Notes: a model not told the origin generated them from the sequence alone. DNA of 64,000 nucleotides from Rudanella paleaurantiibacter (GCF_009184635.1 NZ_WELI01000001.1:372001-436000); one strand, 5' to 3'; positions 24,674-34,030 are shown, counted from the first letter of the stretch. Translations and numbers: made by a program.

Positions 24674-25555
24674 TTAATACAATTCGTCGAGCGAAACGCC
24701 CAGGTAACGGTGAACGGCCTGATACGTGCTCACAAAACCAATGAGCATCCCCAGCACCACCAAGGCTCCGAGTATCATCGCGATTTTGACCGGCTCCTGC
24801 AACACCGCCAATTCGGGCAGGTTATACACGGCCGCCTGTTGTAAAGCCACCAGCAAACCCGAGGCAATCAGTCCGGCCAGCAGGCCCTGCCACAAGCCCC
24901 GCAAGAGAAAGGGGCGGGTAATAAACCCGTTGGTGGCACCTACCAGCTGCATACTCCGAATGAGCATCCGCTGTGAATACAACGCCAGCCGAATGGTGTT
25001 GTTCATGAGCAACACAATGATGAGCAACAGCACCACTGCGAACCCCGTCATCACAATGTAAATCTTATTGATGTTACGGTTGATCGTATCGACCAGATTC
25101 TCCTGATACACGGCCTCCGAAATACCGTCGATAGCCTCCAGGTCTTTCTTGACCGCCTGTAGTTTAGCCTCTTCGAAATAGTCTTCGGCCAGCCGGATTC
25201 GGTAGCTGTCGTGCAGGGGGTTATCGTCCAGAAACGTCTTGAAATCTTCTTTGGTTTCGGCAATAAACTCGCGGGCTGCGGCATCGCGGCTTACAAAATT
25301 GACCTGCGGTTGTCCGTTGGCCGTCAGCACGTACGGGCGAGCCACAATCTTTTTGTACACCGGTTCGGCCTTTGCGGAGTCGATATCGCGGTCCAGAAAC
25401 ACCCGTACCTCGTAGTTTTCGCGGATATACGTCACGAGCCGCTTTGACTGGAGAGCCAGCAAACCGCAAAACCCAATCAGAAACAGGGCCACCGTCATGC
25501 TGAACAGGATGAGACCTCCGGGGTACCGACCAACTTTTTTCTTTCTACGCGCCAT
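24674..25555 (-). CDS. ftsX: Cell division protein FtsX
   Basis: 293 residues from ATG 25555. FtsX is the membrane partner of FtsE and activates cell-wall hydrolases at division. After the basic start MARRKKKVGRYPGGLILFSMT come one helix, a periplasmic loop (about 50-165) and three C-terminal helices (MTGFAVVLLLIIVLLMNN, LLAGLIASGLLVALQ, IAMILGALVVLGMLIGF). The motif MLIRSMQLVGATNGFITRPFLLRG is typical. ftsE is not next to it here, as often happens in Bacteroidota. Confidence 0.95.
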   Translation of the reverse strand: MARRKKKVGRYPGGLILFSMTVALFLIGFCGLLALQSKRLVTYIRENYEVRVFLDRDIDSAKAEPVYKKIVARPYVLTANGQPQVNFVSRDAAAREFIAETKEDFKTFLDDNPLHDSYRIRLAEDYFEEAKLQAVKKDLEAIDGISEAVYQENLVDTINRNINKIYIVMTGFAVVLLLIIVLLMNNTIRLALYSQRMLIRSMQLVGATNGFITRPFLLRGLWQGLLAGLIASGLLVALQQAAVYNLPELAVLQEPVKIAMILGALVVLGMLIGFVSTYQAVHRYLGVSLDELY

Positions 25556-25861
25556 GCAGACTGTTAAACGAACGGCGAGATCCAATCATTGAATCTCGTA
25601 CCGTATGGATACAAAAATAACGGTTTCTGTAGAATGCCACTTTTTTATTAGCGGCTGGCCGGGCGATTTAGGAAAAATTAAGAGGATACGCCGACCGTTG
25701 CCAGCCCGAATCAGGGGCAGAGACACAGACCGTAGTCCATGCAATGGTGTGGCACTCCTAAGGGCTTTGTCTGTTGTTGCGCTAAAGTTTGTAGTTTGCC
25801 AGACCGTTTCAGGGGCCGGGTCTGGGTGACTGAGATAGGCCGTTTAACCAATCTGCCTTGT
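25556..25861. other. Divergent promoter region, ftsX / GH97
   Basis: 306 bases. It contains the ftsX-operon -7 box (25612-25619, minus strand). Its plus-strand promoter for the glucosidase is not clear. No gene is seen. Confidence 0.5.
25612..25619 (-). promoter_or_regulatory. Candidate -7 box for the ftsX operon
   Basis: The minus strand reads TATTTTTG (TAnnTTTG), 57 bases upstream of the ftsX ATG. Confidence 0.45.
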
Positions 25862-27943
25862 ATGAAGCTCCTCTATTTTCTGGTTACCCTCTGCTGGCTC
25901 AGTGCGCTTTCTGCTGTCTGTTATAGTCAGACGACTCGCACAACTTCGTCGCCGGATAAGCGTATTCGGCTCACTGTCAGCGTCAATGCTACGGGCGAAC
26001 TCGCCTACGCCCTTACATTTCAGGGGCAGCCCGTAGTGCAACCTTCGGCTCTTGGCTTCACCCTGAGCAAACCGGCGTTGGCACTCAACCGGTTTCGGCT
26101 GGTTTCGGTGGATTCGTCGCGGACCGATGAGACCTGGAAACCGGTGTGGGGTGAGGTGGCACAAATTCGGAATCAGTACAACGAATTGGCCCTTCGGTTG
26201 GCTAGTCAGACAAGTCCGGCCGTGCAGGTAGTGGTTCGGTTCAGAGTGTTTAACGATGGTCTGGGGTTCCGGTATGAGTTTCCCCAACAACCCGACTTCC
26301 AGCATTTTGTAGTAGCCGACGAGCATACGGAGTTTCGGATGGCGGCCGATCATCAGACCTTCTGGATTCCGGGCGATTATGACACCAACGAGTACCTTTA
26401 TAATACTACCAAGCTGAGCGAAATAGATGCGGTGGCGGCTGCAGCTAAAGAGAAAGACATTGCCTTACAGGCCATTATAGGCCCCGATGCCGTGCAAACG
26501 CCGTTGCTGATGAAAACGGCTTCGGGCTTGTATATCAGCCTGTTCGAAGCGGCTGTGCTGAATTATCCGGTCATGCACGTGCGGCTCGATAAGGCTCGGT
26601 TGGCGTTCCGGGCGCAGTTGGTTCCCGATGCTGTTGGTAACAAAGCCTACCTGCAAACGCCCACACAAACGCCCTGGCGCACGGTGATTGTGAGCGATAA
26701 AGCAACCGATCTGCTGGCATCCAAACTGATTCTGAATCTCAACGAGCCGTCCCGCATTGCGGACCCCTCCTGGATCAAACCCCAGAAGTTTGTGGGTATG
26801 TGGTGGGAAATGCACGTCGGGAAAGCAAACTGGCCCCTGGCGGGCGGGAAGCACGGGGCCAACACGGCCAATGTGAAAAAATACATCGACTTTGCGGCTC
26901 AGTACGGTTTCGATGGGGTATTGGTTGAGGGCTGGAACGTGGGTTGGGAAGATTGGTTCGGGAACTGGAAAGAGGACGTATTTGATTTTGTGACTCCTTA
27001 CCCCGACTACGACATCGACGCCCTTACGGCCTACGCCCGGCAAAGGGGCATCCGGCTCATTATGCACCATGAAACTTCCGGCTCGGTCACTAATTACGAG
27101 CGACGGATGGACGCGGCTTTTGGGTATATGCGCTCAAAAGAGATCAATACAGTAAAAACAGGCTATGTAGGCCGGATTATCCCTCGGGGAGAACACCACG
27201 ACGGTCAATGGATGAACAACCATTACCAGCGGGTAGCCGAAAAGGCGGCTCAGTACAAAATCATGGTCGATTCGCACGAATCGTCGCGCCCGACGGGCCT
27301 GCATCGGACATACCCAAACTGGCTGGCGAGCGAAGCCGCCCGGGGCAGTGAGTTCAACAATGCCCCAACCCTCGGCATTACGCCCGAGCACACCACCATA
27401 CTGCCCTTTACGCGGATGCTGGGCGGCCCAATGGACTTCACACCAGGGCTGTTCCACATGCGGCTCAACCAGTTTGAGAGCACCCGTACCACGCGCGTTC
27501 GTACGACGCTGGCCAAGCAACTGGCCTTGTTTGTGACACTCTACAGCCCCCTTCAGATGGCGGCCGATTTGCCCGAGAATTACCTGAAATATCTGGATGC
27601 CTTCCAGTTTGTCCGGGATGTTCCCGTTGATTGGGATGATACCCGGATTCTGGCGGCCGAACCAGGCGAATATGTCATGACAGCCCGCAAAGGAAAGGGG
27701 AGCAGTGACTGGTTTCTGGGGGCAATCACCGACGAGAACAGCCGCTCGCTGCCCCTGCCGCTCGATTTTCTGGAGGCAGGAGCCACCTATGAGGCAACCT
27801 TTTACCGCGACGCTGACAACGCTGATTGGGACACCAACCCGGAAGCCTACACAATCGATAAACAGCGCGTTACCCGCGCATCTAAACTGACGTTGCGATT
27901 GGCTAAAGGGGGCGGGTGCGCTATTCGGTTTCGTAAGTTGTAG
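25862..27943 (+). CDS. GH97 alpha-glucosidase, SusB-like inverting type
   Basis: 693 residues from ATG 25862, which begins a signal peptide (KLLYFLVTLCWLSALSAVCYSQ); the frame is open upstream but lacks a sensible start. GH97 enzymes cut alpha-linked glucose or galactose in the periplasm. Glu404 (HHETSG), Glu473 (DSHESSRPTG) and Glu497 (SEAARGSEF) have exactly the 69- and 24-residue spacing of SusB Glu439, Glu508 and Glu532, the calcium-dependent inverting site. This argues for the inverting alpha-glucosidase branch, not the retaining galactosidase branch. No susC/susD pair is nearby. Confidence 0.92.
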   Translation: MKLLYFLVTLCWLSALSAVCYSQTTRTTSSPDKRIRLTVSVNATGELAYALTFQGQPVVQPSALGFTLSKPALALNRFRLVSVDSSRTDETWKPVWGEVAQIRNQYNELALRLASQTSPAVQVVVRFRVFNDGLGFRYEFPQQPDFQHFVVADEHTEFRMAADHQTFWIPGDYDTNEYLYNTTKLSEIDAVAAAAKEKDIALQAIIGPDAVQTPLLMKTASGLYISLFEAAVLNYPVMHVRLDKARLAFRAQLVPDAVGNKAYLQTPTQTPWRTVIVSDKATDLLASKLILNLNEPSRIADPSWIKPQKFVGMWWEMHVGKANWPLAGGKHGANTANVKKYIDFAAQYGFDGVLVEGWNVGWEDWFGNWKEDVFDFVTPYPDYDIDALTAYARQRGIRLIMHHETSGSVTNYERRMDAAFGYMRSKEINTVKTGYVGRIIPRGEHHDGQWMNNHYQRVAEKAAQYKIMVDSHESSRPTGLHRTYPNWLASEAARGSEFNNAPTLGITPEHTTILPFTRMLGGPMDFTPGLFHMRLNQFESTRTTRVRTTLAKQLALFVTLYSPLQMAADLPENYLKYLDAFQFVRDVPVDWDDTRILAAEPGEYVMTARKGKGSSDWFLGAITDENSRSLPLPLDFLEAGATYEATFYRDADNADWDTNPEAYTIDKQRVTRASKLTLRLAKGGGCAIRFRKL

Positions 27944-27981
27944 CGAATACCTCCATCTGACGTTTTCAACTTCGTGAGCCG

Positions 27982-29457
27982 ATGACATTGCCCTTCAAAA
28001 CGCTGATACAGCTCGATAAGGCGGCTGGGCAGCCCATATACGAACAGTTGAGCGAGCAGCTGGGGCAACTGATTCGGGCGGGTACCTTACCCGCTCGGCA
28101 ACGGTTGCCCGGCACCCGCCAACTGGCGCTTTGGCTCGGCATACACCGGCAAACCGTGGTGGCTGCTTACGACGATCTGCTGGCGCAGGGCTGGATCGAA
28201 AGCCGACCCGGAAGCGGCACGTTTATAGCCTCGCACCTGCCCAGCATACGCCCACAGGCGTTAGATACGGGAGCGCCCACCCGTATGGGTACCCAAACGG
28301 GCTTTGCTTTTACCCGCCGGACCGAGTTGGAGCGGCCCGTACTTAGCAGCCCGGTAGGGTTGCGTTTCGACGATGGGTTCCCGGACGCCCGGCTGGCTCC
28401 GCTCGATGCCATGAGCCGGGCGTATCGGTCGTACCTGAACTGGGGCAACCCGCAGGCGCACGTAGGCTATGGCGACGTGAAGGGCCATCCGTTGCTACGC
28501 GAGGAGCTGTCGAAATACCTCAATGCAACCCGGGGGCTGCGCACCACGCCCGACAATATTCTGATCACGCGGGGGAGCATCATGGGACTGTACCTAAGTT
28601 GTCAGGTGTTGCTGCAACCGGGCGATGTGGTCGTGACGGGCGAAACCACCTGGGCGGGAGCTACCATGAACGCGCGCCGGGCTGGGGCTACGGTGCGCAC
28701 GGTGCCGGTGGATGAGCATGGGCTCGACGTGGACGCTCTGGCGCACCTGTGCGAGTCTCAGCCCGTTCGGATGGTGTATGTAACGCCCCATCACCACTAT
28801 CCAACCACCGTAACCCTTCGGTCCGACCGCCGGGTGCGGCTGTTGCAACTGGCCGAGCAGTACCGGTTTGCCGTGCTCGAAGATGACTACGATTTTGACT
28901 ACCACTACCTCGGTCGCCCCATTTTGCCTTTGGCCAGCGCCGACCGGCATGGTTTGGTTGTCTATGTGGGCTCACTCACCAAATCGGTGTCGCCGGGATT
29001 TCGGGTGGGGTATGTGGTTGCACCAACCGACCTGATCGACGAGTTGGCCCGGTTTCGGCGCATCATCGACCGGCAGGGCGATATTGTCCTCGAGTACGCA
29101 GTGGGCCAGTTGTTTCACACGGGCGAGATGAAGCGGCATTTTCGGAAATCGCTGCGGGCGTATCAGAGTCGACGCGACCATGTGTGCGCTCTGCTCACCC
29201 ACGAGCTGCCCAATTGGGTGCAGTTTCAGAAGCCTGACGGTGGCATGGCTATCTGGGCTACGTTTGACCCGGCCGTCGATCTAGCGCGTTTGGCCGAGCG
29301 TGCTTTGCGGGCTGGGCTATACTTATCGCCGGGGCTGGTACACAACCCGGCGGGTAAATGGCTCCATAGCACCCGGCTGGGATTTGCTTCCAGCACTGAA
29401 GATGAGCTGACTCAGGCTGTGGCCGTGTTGAAGCGGGTTTTAGAGGCCGGGAAATAA
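27982..29457 (+). CDS. MocR/PdxR-type GntR regulator with aminotransferase domain
   Basis: 491 residues. The N-terminal GntR winged helix (about 14-80) has IYEQLSEQLGQLIRAGTLPARQRLPGTRQLALWLGIHRQTVVAAYDDL. The C-terminal domain (about 110-485) is a fold-type I aminotransferase with the PLP lysine in GSLTKSVSPGFRVGYVV and the ED-YDFDYHY strand. Such regulators bind PLP and control vitamin B6 or related metabolism; some are activators of pdx genes. It lies 38 bases after the GH97 gene, but no pdx gene is in the window, so its target is unknown. Confidence 0.9.
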   Translation: MTLPFKTLIQLDKAAGQPIYEQLSEQLGQLIRAGTLPARQRLPGTRQLALWLGIHRQTVVAAYDDLLAQGWIESRPGSGTFIASHLPSIRPQALDTGAPTRMGTQTGFAFTRRTELERPVLSSPVGLRFDDGFPDARLAPLDAMSRAYRSYLNWGNPQAHVGYGDVKGHPLLREELSKYLNATRGLRTTPDNILITRGSIMGLYLSCQVLLQPGDVVVTGETTWAGATMNARRAGATVRTVPVDEHGLDVDALAHLCESQPVRMVYVTPHHHYPTTVTLRSDRRVRLLQLAEQYRFAVLEDDYDFDYHYLGRPILPLASADRHGLVVYVGSLTKSVSPGFRVGYVVAPTDLIDELARFRRIIDRQGDIVLEYAVGQLFHTGEMKRHFRKSLRAYQSRRDHVCALLTHELPNWVQFQKPDGGMAIWATFDPAVDLARLAERALRAGLYLSPGLVHNPAGKWLHSTRLGFASSTEDELTQAVAVLKRVLEAGK

Positions 29458-29508
29458 ACCCGATGTAGCGTTTGCTATTACCCCGCTAATTAAGCGGCTA
29501 TAAAACTG

Positions 29509-30363
29509 CTATCCGCTGATAATCAGATTTGTAACAGCCTCGGCTTCTTCGTGCTGAACCCAGTGGGTAGCGGTTTCAAAATAAACCACCCGCCCCTGTT
29601 CGCAGAGGTCAATGCTGGGCTGGGCCATCTCACGCATCAGAAACCGATCCTGAGCTCCCCAGATCAACAAAGTCGGCACGGTGATTCGGCGTTGCGCCCG
29701 TCGGCGGGGCGGATGCCGTGCCAGCGCCCGGTACCAGTTTATCATGGACCGAATGGCCCCCGGCTGAGACCACGCAGTGCGGTAAAGCTTTAAGTCGTCG
29801 GCCGAAAACGTACCGGGTCGGCTACTCGACTGAAGGGTTCGCGCCAGGGCCGACCAGTTGCCCAGCCGCGAAAAAAACTCAGGTAGCACCGGGATTTGGA
29901 AGAAACCGATGTACCAGCTTCGGAGCATCTGCCGGGGTTGCTGTCGGGTAAACTGCTTCATCGCAGCCGGGTGGGGTACGTTGACGGTCACGAGCCGCTC
30001 AACCCGTTCGGGATACGTAGCGGCCACCCACCAGGCTACGGCCGCCCCCCAGTCGTGCCCAACCACAATGGCTTTGGGCGTTTGGGCCGCATCCATGAGG
30101 CCAACCACATCGGCGGCCAGTTCGTCGAGGTTGTAAGCGGCCGTGTTTGTTGGTTTATCGCTCAGGTTGTAGCCCCGGCCATCGGGTACCCACACCCGGA
30201 AACCCGCTTCGGCTAAGGGCAGAATCTGGTGGTTCCAGCCGTACCAGAACTCCGGAAAACCATGCAACAGAAGGATAAGGGGTCCGTTGGTGGGTCCGGC
30301 CTGCACCACATGCAGTCGGATACCGTTGGTCTGGACGTAGTGATGTTCGAGTGCGTAAGGCAT
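29509..30363 (-). CDS. Alpha/beta-hydrolase, epoxide-hydrolase-like
   Basis: 284 residues. The oxyanion turn is LHGFPEFWYGW and the nucleophile elbow is VVGHDWGAAVAWWVAATYPERVERLVTVNVPHP, with Asp (not Ser) as nucleophile, as in soluble epoxide hydrolases and haloalkane dehalogenases. A C-terminal ATHWVQHEEAEAV supplies the His. No signal peptide is seen. The substrate is unknown. It converges with the MocR regulator. Confidence 0.87.
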   Translation of the reverse strand: MPYALEHHYVQTNGIRLHVVQAGPTNGPLILLLHGFPEFWYGWNHQILPLAEAGFRVWVPDGRGYNLSDKPTNTAAYNLDELAADVVGLMDAAQTPKAIVVGHDWGAAVAWWVAATYPERVERLVTVNVPHPAAMKQFTRQQPRQMLRSWYIGFFQIPVLPEFFSRLGNWSALARTLQSSSRPGTFSADDLKLYRTAWSQPGAIRSMINWYRALARHPPRRRAQRRITVPTLLIWGAQDRFLMREMAQPSIDLCEQGRVVYFETATHWVQHEEAEAVTNLIISG

Positions 30364-30445
30364 GGCCGGGCGTTGGATTGTTGGGCCAAGTTAATCGGAA
30401 TTACGCACAGCGATGAGCTGTATGCTGGATTTGCCGCCCGGCCCG

Positions 30446-31318
30446 TCAGACCCGAAGGCCTACTTCGCAACGTGCGGCCTCCCAGCCGAGCATGGCCTGC
30501 TTGCGGTCGATGCCCCAGCGGTAGCCACCAAACAGGCCCGTTTTCTTGATAACCCGATGGCAGGGAATGAGGTAGCCAATGGGATTGCTACCGATAGCGG
30601 TACCTACCGCCCGTGAGGCTGTGGGTTGCCCAATGGCTTCGGCAATCTGATCGTAACTGGCCAGTTGGCCCTCCGGAATCCGTAGCAGGGCTTCCCACAC
30701 TTTTAGCTGAAAGGCCGACCCACGCAGTAACACCGGCAAGGGGTGGGTCGGCCGGGCTTGATGGGTGTTAAGGGATGGGAAAATAAGCGTAGCCAATGCC
30801 TGCACAGCTGCTGGATGGTGCTGCCAGGTGGCTTCGGGCCAGGTAGTCTGAAGCTGGAGAAGCGGATCGTCGGTCGGGTTGAGAAACTGTAGAACCGTGA
30901 TTTTTCCCTCGAACGCGCCCAGCACATACGTACCAAACGGACTGTCAAAAAGGCCATACTGCATGGTAAGTCCTGCTCCACCCTGCTTGAACTGACCCGG
31001 CGTGACGCCTTCAATCGAAACAAACAGATCGTGCAGGCGACCCGTGCCCGACAGGCCGGCGTCCTGAGCCGCAGCCGTGAGCGGTACACCCTGCCGGAGA
31101 CGCTCCTTGGCGTATTCGAGGGTGAGGTACTGGCTGAATTTTTTGGGGCTCACACCCGCCCACTCAGTGAACATCCGCTGAAAATGAAACGCGCTGACGT
31201 TGGCATGCTCGGCCAGTTCGCCCAGCGTTGGCTGATCCCGGAACGTTCGGTTCAGGTGTTCGATAGCGCGGGCAATTTGCTCGTACGTGTACGGGTTGTT
31301 CGGGTTGTTCGGGTTCAT
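30446..31318 (-). CDS. AraC-domain/O6-methylguanine-DNA methyltransferase fusion (Ada-like)
   Basis: 290 residues from ATG 31318. An AraC-type HTH (about 1-95) has TLGELAEHANVSAFHFQRMFTEWAGVSPKKFSQYLTLEYAKERL. The C-terminal MGMT domain has the suicide active-site Cys in NPIGYLIPCHRVIKKTGLFGGYRWG. It repairs O6-alkylguanine in one step. The Ada N-terminal zinc/Cys domain that senses methyl-phosphotriesters is absent, so the classic Ada sensing step is unlikely; this layout is common in Bacteroidota. The N-terminus repeats NPNNPNNP, encoded by 9-base repeats. Confidence 0.92.
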   Translation of the reverse strand: MNPNNPNNPYTYEQIARAIEHLNRTFRDQPTLGELAEHANVSAFHFQRMFTEWAGVSPKKFSQYLTLEYAKERLRQGVPLTAAAQDAGLSGTGRLHDLFVSIEGVTPGQFKQGGAGLTMQYGLFDSPFGTYVLGAFEGKITVLQFLNPTDDPLLQLQTTWPEATWQHHPAAVQALATLIFPSLNTHQARPTHPLPVLLRGSAFQLKVWEALLRIPEGQLASYDQIAEAIGQPTASRAVGTAIGSNPIGYLIPCHRVIKKTGLFGGYRWGIDRKQAMLGWEAARCEVGLRV

Positions 31319-31386
31319 CAGGAGGTGTTGTTTGATCGCTTCAAAGGTCGTCAACCAAGCCCCGACGATCAACCCGATTCTTGCGG

Positions 31387-31486
31387 AAAAGGGGAGAAAG
31401 GAGAAGGGAGGAAGGGAGAAGGGAGGAAAGGAGAAGACGAAACTACGCTTGCGTCCCTTTCCCTTTCCTCCCTTCCTCCTTATTTC
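31387..31486. repeat. Heptad-type purine/pyrimidine inverted repeat (3' of serine hydrolase)
   Basis: The left arm 31387-31436 steps AGAAAGG AGAAGGG AGGAAGG GAGAAGG GAGGAAA; the right arm from 31454 carries the pyrimidine complement, with a short loop. It lies between the serine hydrolase 3' end and the Ada-like gene. Confidence 0.8.
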
Positions 31487-32761
31487 TTATTCCCCAATCG
31501 CCTGATAAACCAGCACCTTAAACTTATCGGTGAGGTCGCCGAAGGAGTTGGGGACTTTTTGGGTGTAAATCAGGGCAACGATACCCTCTTTAGGGTCGCC
31601 CCAATAGGTAGTGCCGAAATAGCCGCCCCAGTCGAACGACCCTTCTGAAATAGGCATCCGGGCGGCCCCTTTCTCGGTAGTCAGGGCGAACCCAAGGCCA
31701 AATTTACCCGCGCCTACGTTTAGGTCGCCGATTTGATTGCTCAGCGCCATGCGTATGGTGGTGGGGCTCAGAATCCGTTTGCCGTTGTAGGTGCCGCCGT
31801 TCATGACCATTTGCAGGAAAATGGCATAATCGAGTAAGGTGGATGAGAGGCCTGCCCCGCCCGAGTAAAAACCGCCCGCCTGTTTGGGGTAGTCGGCGCT
31901 TTGGCCGTTACGGGCCGGGTACGGAATCGTTTTCTTGTCGGCATCTTCGGTGTAAAGGGTAGTCAGGCGGTTGTGCTTAGAGGTCGGCAGGTAAAAAAAT
32001 GTGTCGTTCATGCCGAGGGGCTCAAACAGCCGGGTGCGCAGAAACGCATCGAGCGATTGCCCCGAAACCACCTCAATAAGCCGCCCCAGCACGTCGATGC
32101 TCAGGCTGTAAATCCAGCGTTCGCCGGGCTGGCTCAGTAGAGGTAGCTTCGCCAGCCGATCCACTGCTTCGGCGAGGTTCGCGTTGGGGGTACCAATACC
32201 ACTCGGAATCGAATATTTGGCGTAGATGGCGTTGGCTTCTTTGCTGCCAATTTGCGGGTACCCAATGCCCGACGTGTGCGTAAGAAGGTGCCGGATGGTA
32301 ATCTCGCGCCGGGCCGGAACGGTAGTAAATGAGGTGTCTTTCTCGTTGAATTTATCCAGCACCGGCGTTGCTTTAAAGGCCGGGATGTATTTCGAAATGG
32401 GGTCGTCGAGCAGCAACTTGCCTTCTTCCAGCAGAATAAGCACCCCCATGCTCGTAATGGCTTTGGTTTGCGAAGCAATCCGGAAAATAGCGTCGCGCCG
32501 AAGCGGGGTTTTCTGGGCCAGGTTGTCGTACCCGTAGGCTTTGTGATGAACAATTTTTCCGTGACGGGCAATCAGCACGGCCACTCCGGCTTGTTTGCCT
32601 TCGTCGATGTACTGTTGCACCACCCGGTCGAGCCGTTGGAGCCGGTCGGCACTCATACCGACGGTTTCGGGACGGGCCTCCTGCAATACTGGAGCAAGCG
32701 GTTTCTGGGCCGAAACGGTTAGTTGCAGGCAGAGAAAAAGAAGGGTAAAAACAGAGCGCAT
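31487..32761 (-). CDS. Serine hydrolase, class-C beta-lactamase-like
   Basis: 424 residues. The signal peptide is RSVFTLLFLCLQLTVSAQ. The beta-lactamase fold SxxK is in IFRIASQTKAITSMG and the Tyr motif is YSLSIDVLG. This group includes esterases, D-aminopeptidases and penicillin-binding proteins as well as AmpC enzymes, so resistance cannot be concluded. Its position before an Ada-like gene seems unrelated to function. Confidence 0.88.
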   Translation of the reverse strand: MRSVFTLLFLCLQLTVSAQKPLAPVLQEARPETVGMSADRLQRLDRVVQQYIDEGKQAGVAVLIARHGKIVHHKAYGYDNLAQKTPLRRDAIFRIASQTKAITSMGVLILLEEGKLLLDDPISKYIPAFKATPVLDKFNEKDTSFTTVPARREITIRHLLTHTSGIGYPQIGSKEANAIYAKYSIPSGIGTPNANLAEAVDRLAKLPLLSQPGERWIYSLSIDVLGRLIEVVSGQSLDAFLRTRLFEPLGMNDTFFYLPTSKHNRLTTLYTEDADKKTIPYPARNGQSADYPKQAGGFYSGGAGLSSTLLDYAIFLQMVMNGGTYNGKRILSPTTIRMALSNQIGDLNVGAGKFGLGFALTTEKGAARMPISEGSFDWGGYFGTTYWGDPKEGIVALIYTQKVPNSFGDLTDKFKVLVYQAIGE

Positions 32762-32857
32762 AAGTGGGTTGTGTTAAGGAGAAACAGGGGAGCGAAACTA
32801 CGGACGTTACCTAAAAACAGGAGCCCTGGCATCGAATTTTTTGGGCGTCATTCTCGT

Positions 32858-32869
32858 TACATGCATGTA
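32858..32869. promoter_or_regulatory. Palindrome TACATGCATGTA before the response regulator
   Basis: A perfect 12-base palindrome 13 bases upstream of the response-regulator ATG. It shares the ATGCAT core with the 16-base palindrome at 36925. It could be an operator. Confidence 0.4.
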
Positions 32870-32882
32870 CCAAACTAAACGC

Positions 32883-33281
32883 ATGGCTTCTTCCCTGATT
32901 TATTTAGTCGACGACGACGAGGACGACCGGTTTTTTGCAAAGTTGACGTTTCAACAGCATTTTTCCGATACCGAGCTGGTTTGTTTCGAAGACGGTGAAG
33001 AACTTCTGCTGCACATTGAGCAGCACCCTGATGCCGCCCTGCCCGAACTGGTATTAGTGGACCTGAATATGCCCCGCATGAATGGCTTCGATACGTTGAA
33101 GGCGCTCAAAGAGCATACAGATTGGAAGCAGGTGCCCGTGGCTATTCTGACTACATCGAGCGACGTACACGATCAGGAACGGAGCAAAGCCTTGGGGGCC
33201 TGTGCGTTTCTGACTAAGCCCGCTACCTACGAAATGCTGGCGCAGACCATCAAGTCGGGGCAGATTAGTTGTGGCGATTAA
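32883..33281 (+). CDS. Single-domain response regulator
   Basis: 132 residues from ATG 32883, a receiver domain with no output domain. The acidic pocket is YLVDDDEDD, the phospho-acceptor Asp60 is in LVLVDLNMPRMNG, the switch Thr is in ILTTSS and the Lys is in FLTKPA. It resembles Rcp1-type receivers that relay phosphate from a phytochrome-like or hybrid kinase. No histidine kinase is in the window, so its partner is distant. Confidence 0.9.
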   Translation: MASSLIYLVDDDEDDRFFAKLTFQQHFSDTELVCFEDGEELLLHIEQHPDAALPELVLVDLNMPRMNGFDTLKALKEHTDWKQVPVAILTTSSDVHDQERSKALGACAFLTKPATYEMLAQTIKSGQISCGD

Positions 33282-33313
33282 TCCGTACCCATTGGCCTGA
33301 TGTTAAGGCGGGT

Positions 33314-33340
33314 AGCTCGGTTTTCAACCGGGCTTTTTTT
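33314..33340 (+). terminator. Terminator after the response regulator
   Basis: Stem AGCTCGGTT / AACCGGGCT around TTC, then seven T. Confidence 0.85.
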
Positions 33341-33365
33341 GTGATCAGCTATTTGCCCCGACCAC

Positions 33366-33395
33366 AAAAAAAGCCTCCGGGTGGCCGGAAGCTTT
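33366..33395 (-). terminator. Terminator after the lipoprotein gene (minus strand)
   Basis: Stem AAAGCCTCCGG / CCGGAAGCTTT around GTGG (one mismatch), with an A run on the plus strand giving a T tract on the minus strand. Confidence 0.85.
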
Positions 33396-33417
33396 CGAAT
33401 AGATGGCGAAAAACGCC

Positions 33418-33900
33418 TTATTTTTTGAAGCCGGTGATACCCAGCACTTTTTTAACAATTGTACCTGACTGATCTTTTTCCGAACTGGTGGTCATGGCAA
33501 ACTTGGTTCCGTCGGCAAACTCACCCTTACCCTGATAGGGGGCATCAATGGTGGTTACGCCCACGGTGATCTGCTCCGACTTCTTGTCGATAATCGTAAA
33601 CTTGGTTCCGTCGAGTTCGGCGGTCAGTTTTTCGGTGTATTCAAACTGCTTGCCCTTGTTGTAGAGGAAAGACATGGTCAGCTCTTTAGGAGCCGCAGCC
33701 TTGCCCACCGTGATCGTGACTGTACCCGAAGGCCGCTCCGATACAATGGAACCAATAAATACCTGTCCGGTGTAGCCACCGTCGTCGTAAACACCTATGT
33801 ACTGATCGCGGGGATCAACCTCGGCTTCCTTGCCACTTAACTGCTTGCAGGAAGTCAAAAGGCCCAGAAACAAGGCAAAAAACAGGAACGAACGTTTCAT
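33418..33900 (-). CDS. Lipoprotein of unknown function
   Basis: 160 residues. The leader MKRSFLFFALFLGLLTSCKQ is a lipoprotein signal with lipobox LTSC. The rest has mixed beta content, with VGVTTIDAPYQGKGEFADGTKFAMTTSSEKD near the C-terminus. It likely sits in the inner or outer membrane facing the periplasm. No family is recognised. Confidence 0.8.
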   Translation of the reverse strand: MKRSFLFFALFLGLLTSCKQLSGKEAEVDPRDQYIGVYDDGGYTGQVFIGSIVSERPSGTVTITVGKAAAPKELTMSFLYNKGKQFEYTEKLTAELDGTKFTIIDKKSEQITVGVTTIDAPYQGKGEFADGTKFAMTTSSEKDQSGTIVKKVLGITGFKK

Positions 33901-33967
33901 GGTTTGCGAAAGAATAATGCTGGTGAATTTGGGATGTCAAGCCGGTTAAACAACGTTAGTATTCAAC

Positions 33968-33975
33968 CAAACGTA
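33968..33975 (-). promoter_or_regulatory. Possible -7 box for the lipoprotein gene
   Basis: The minus strand reads TACGTTTG, 68 bases before the ATG. No clear -33 element was seen. Confidence 0.35.
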
Positions 33976-34000
33976 TGTGGCGCAAGAAGTATGCCAAAAA

Positions 34001-34030
34001 AACAAGCCCCGCCGAAAGGCGGGGCTTGTT
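34001..34030 (-). terminator. Terminator after the bifunctional-nuclease-like gene
   Basis: Perfect 13-base stem AACAAGCCCCGCC / GGCGGGGCTTGTT with a GAAA loop; an A run on its left gives a T tract on the minus strand. Confidence 0.9.

Noticed and set aside
25862-27943. Polysaccharide utilization locus around GH97
   Set aside because: No SusC/SusD-like pair, sigma/anti-sigma genes or further CAZymes lie beside it; the neighbours are a MocR regulator and a hydrolase.
31487-32761. Class C beta-lactamase (resistance gene)
   Set aside because: SxxK is present, but the family is broad and the Tyr motif is YSL instead of YxN. A general serine hydrolase is safer.
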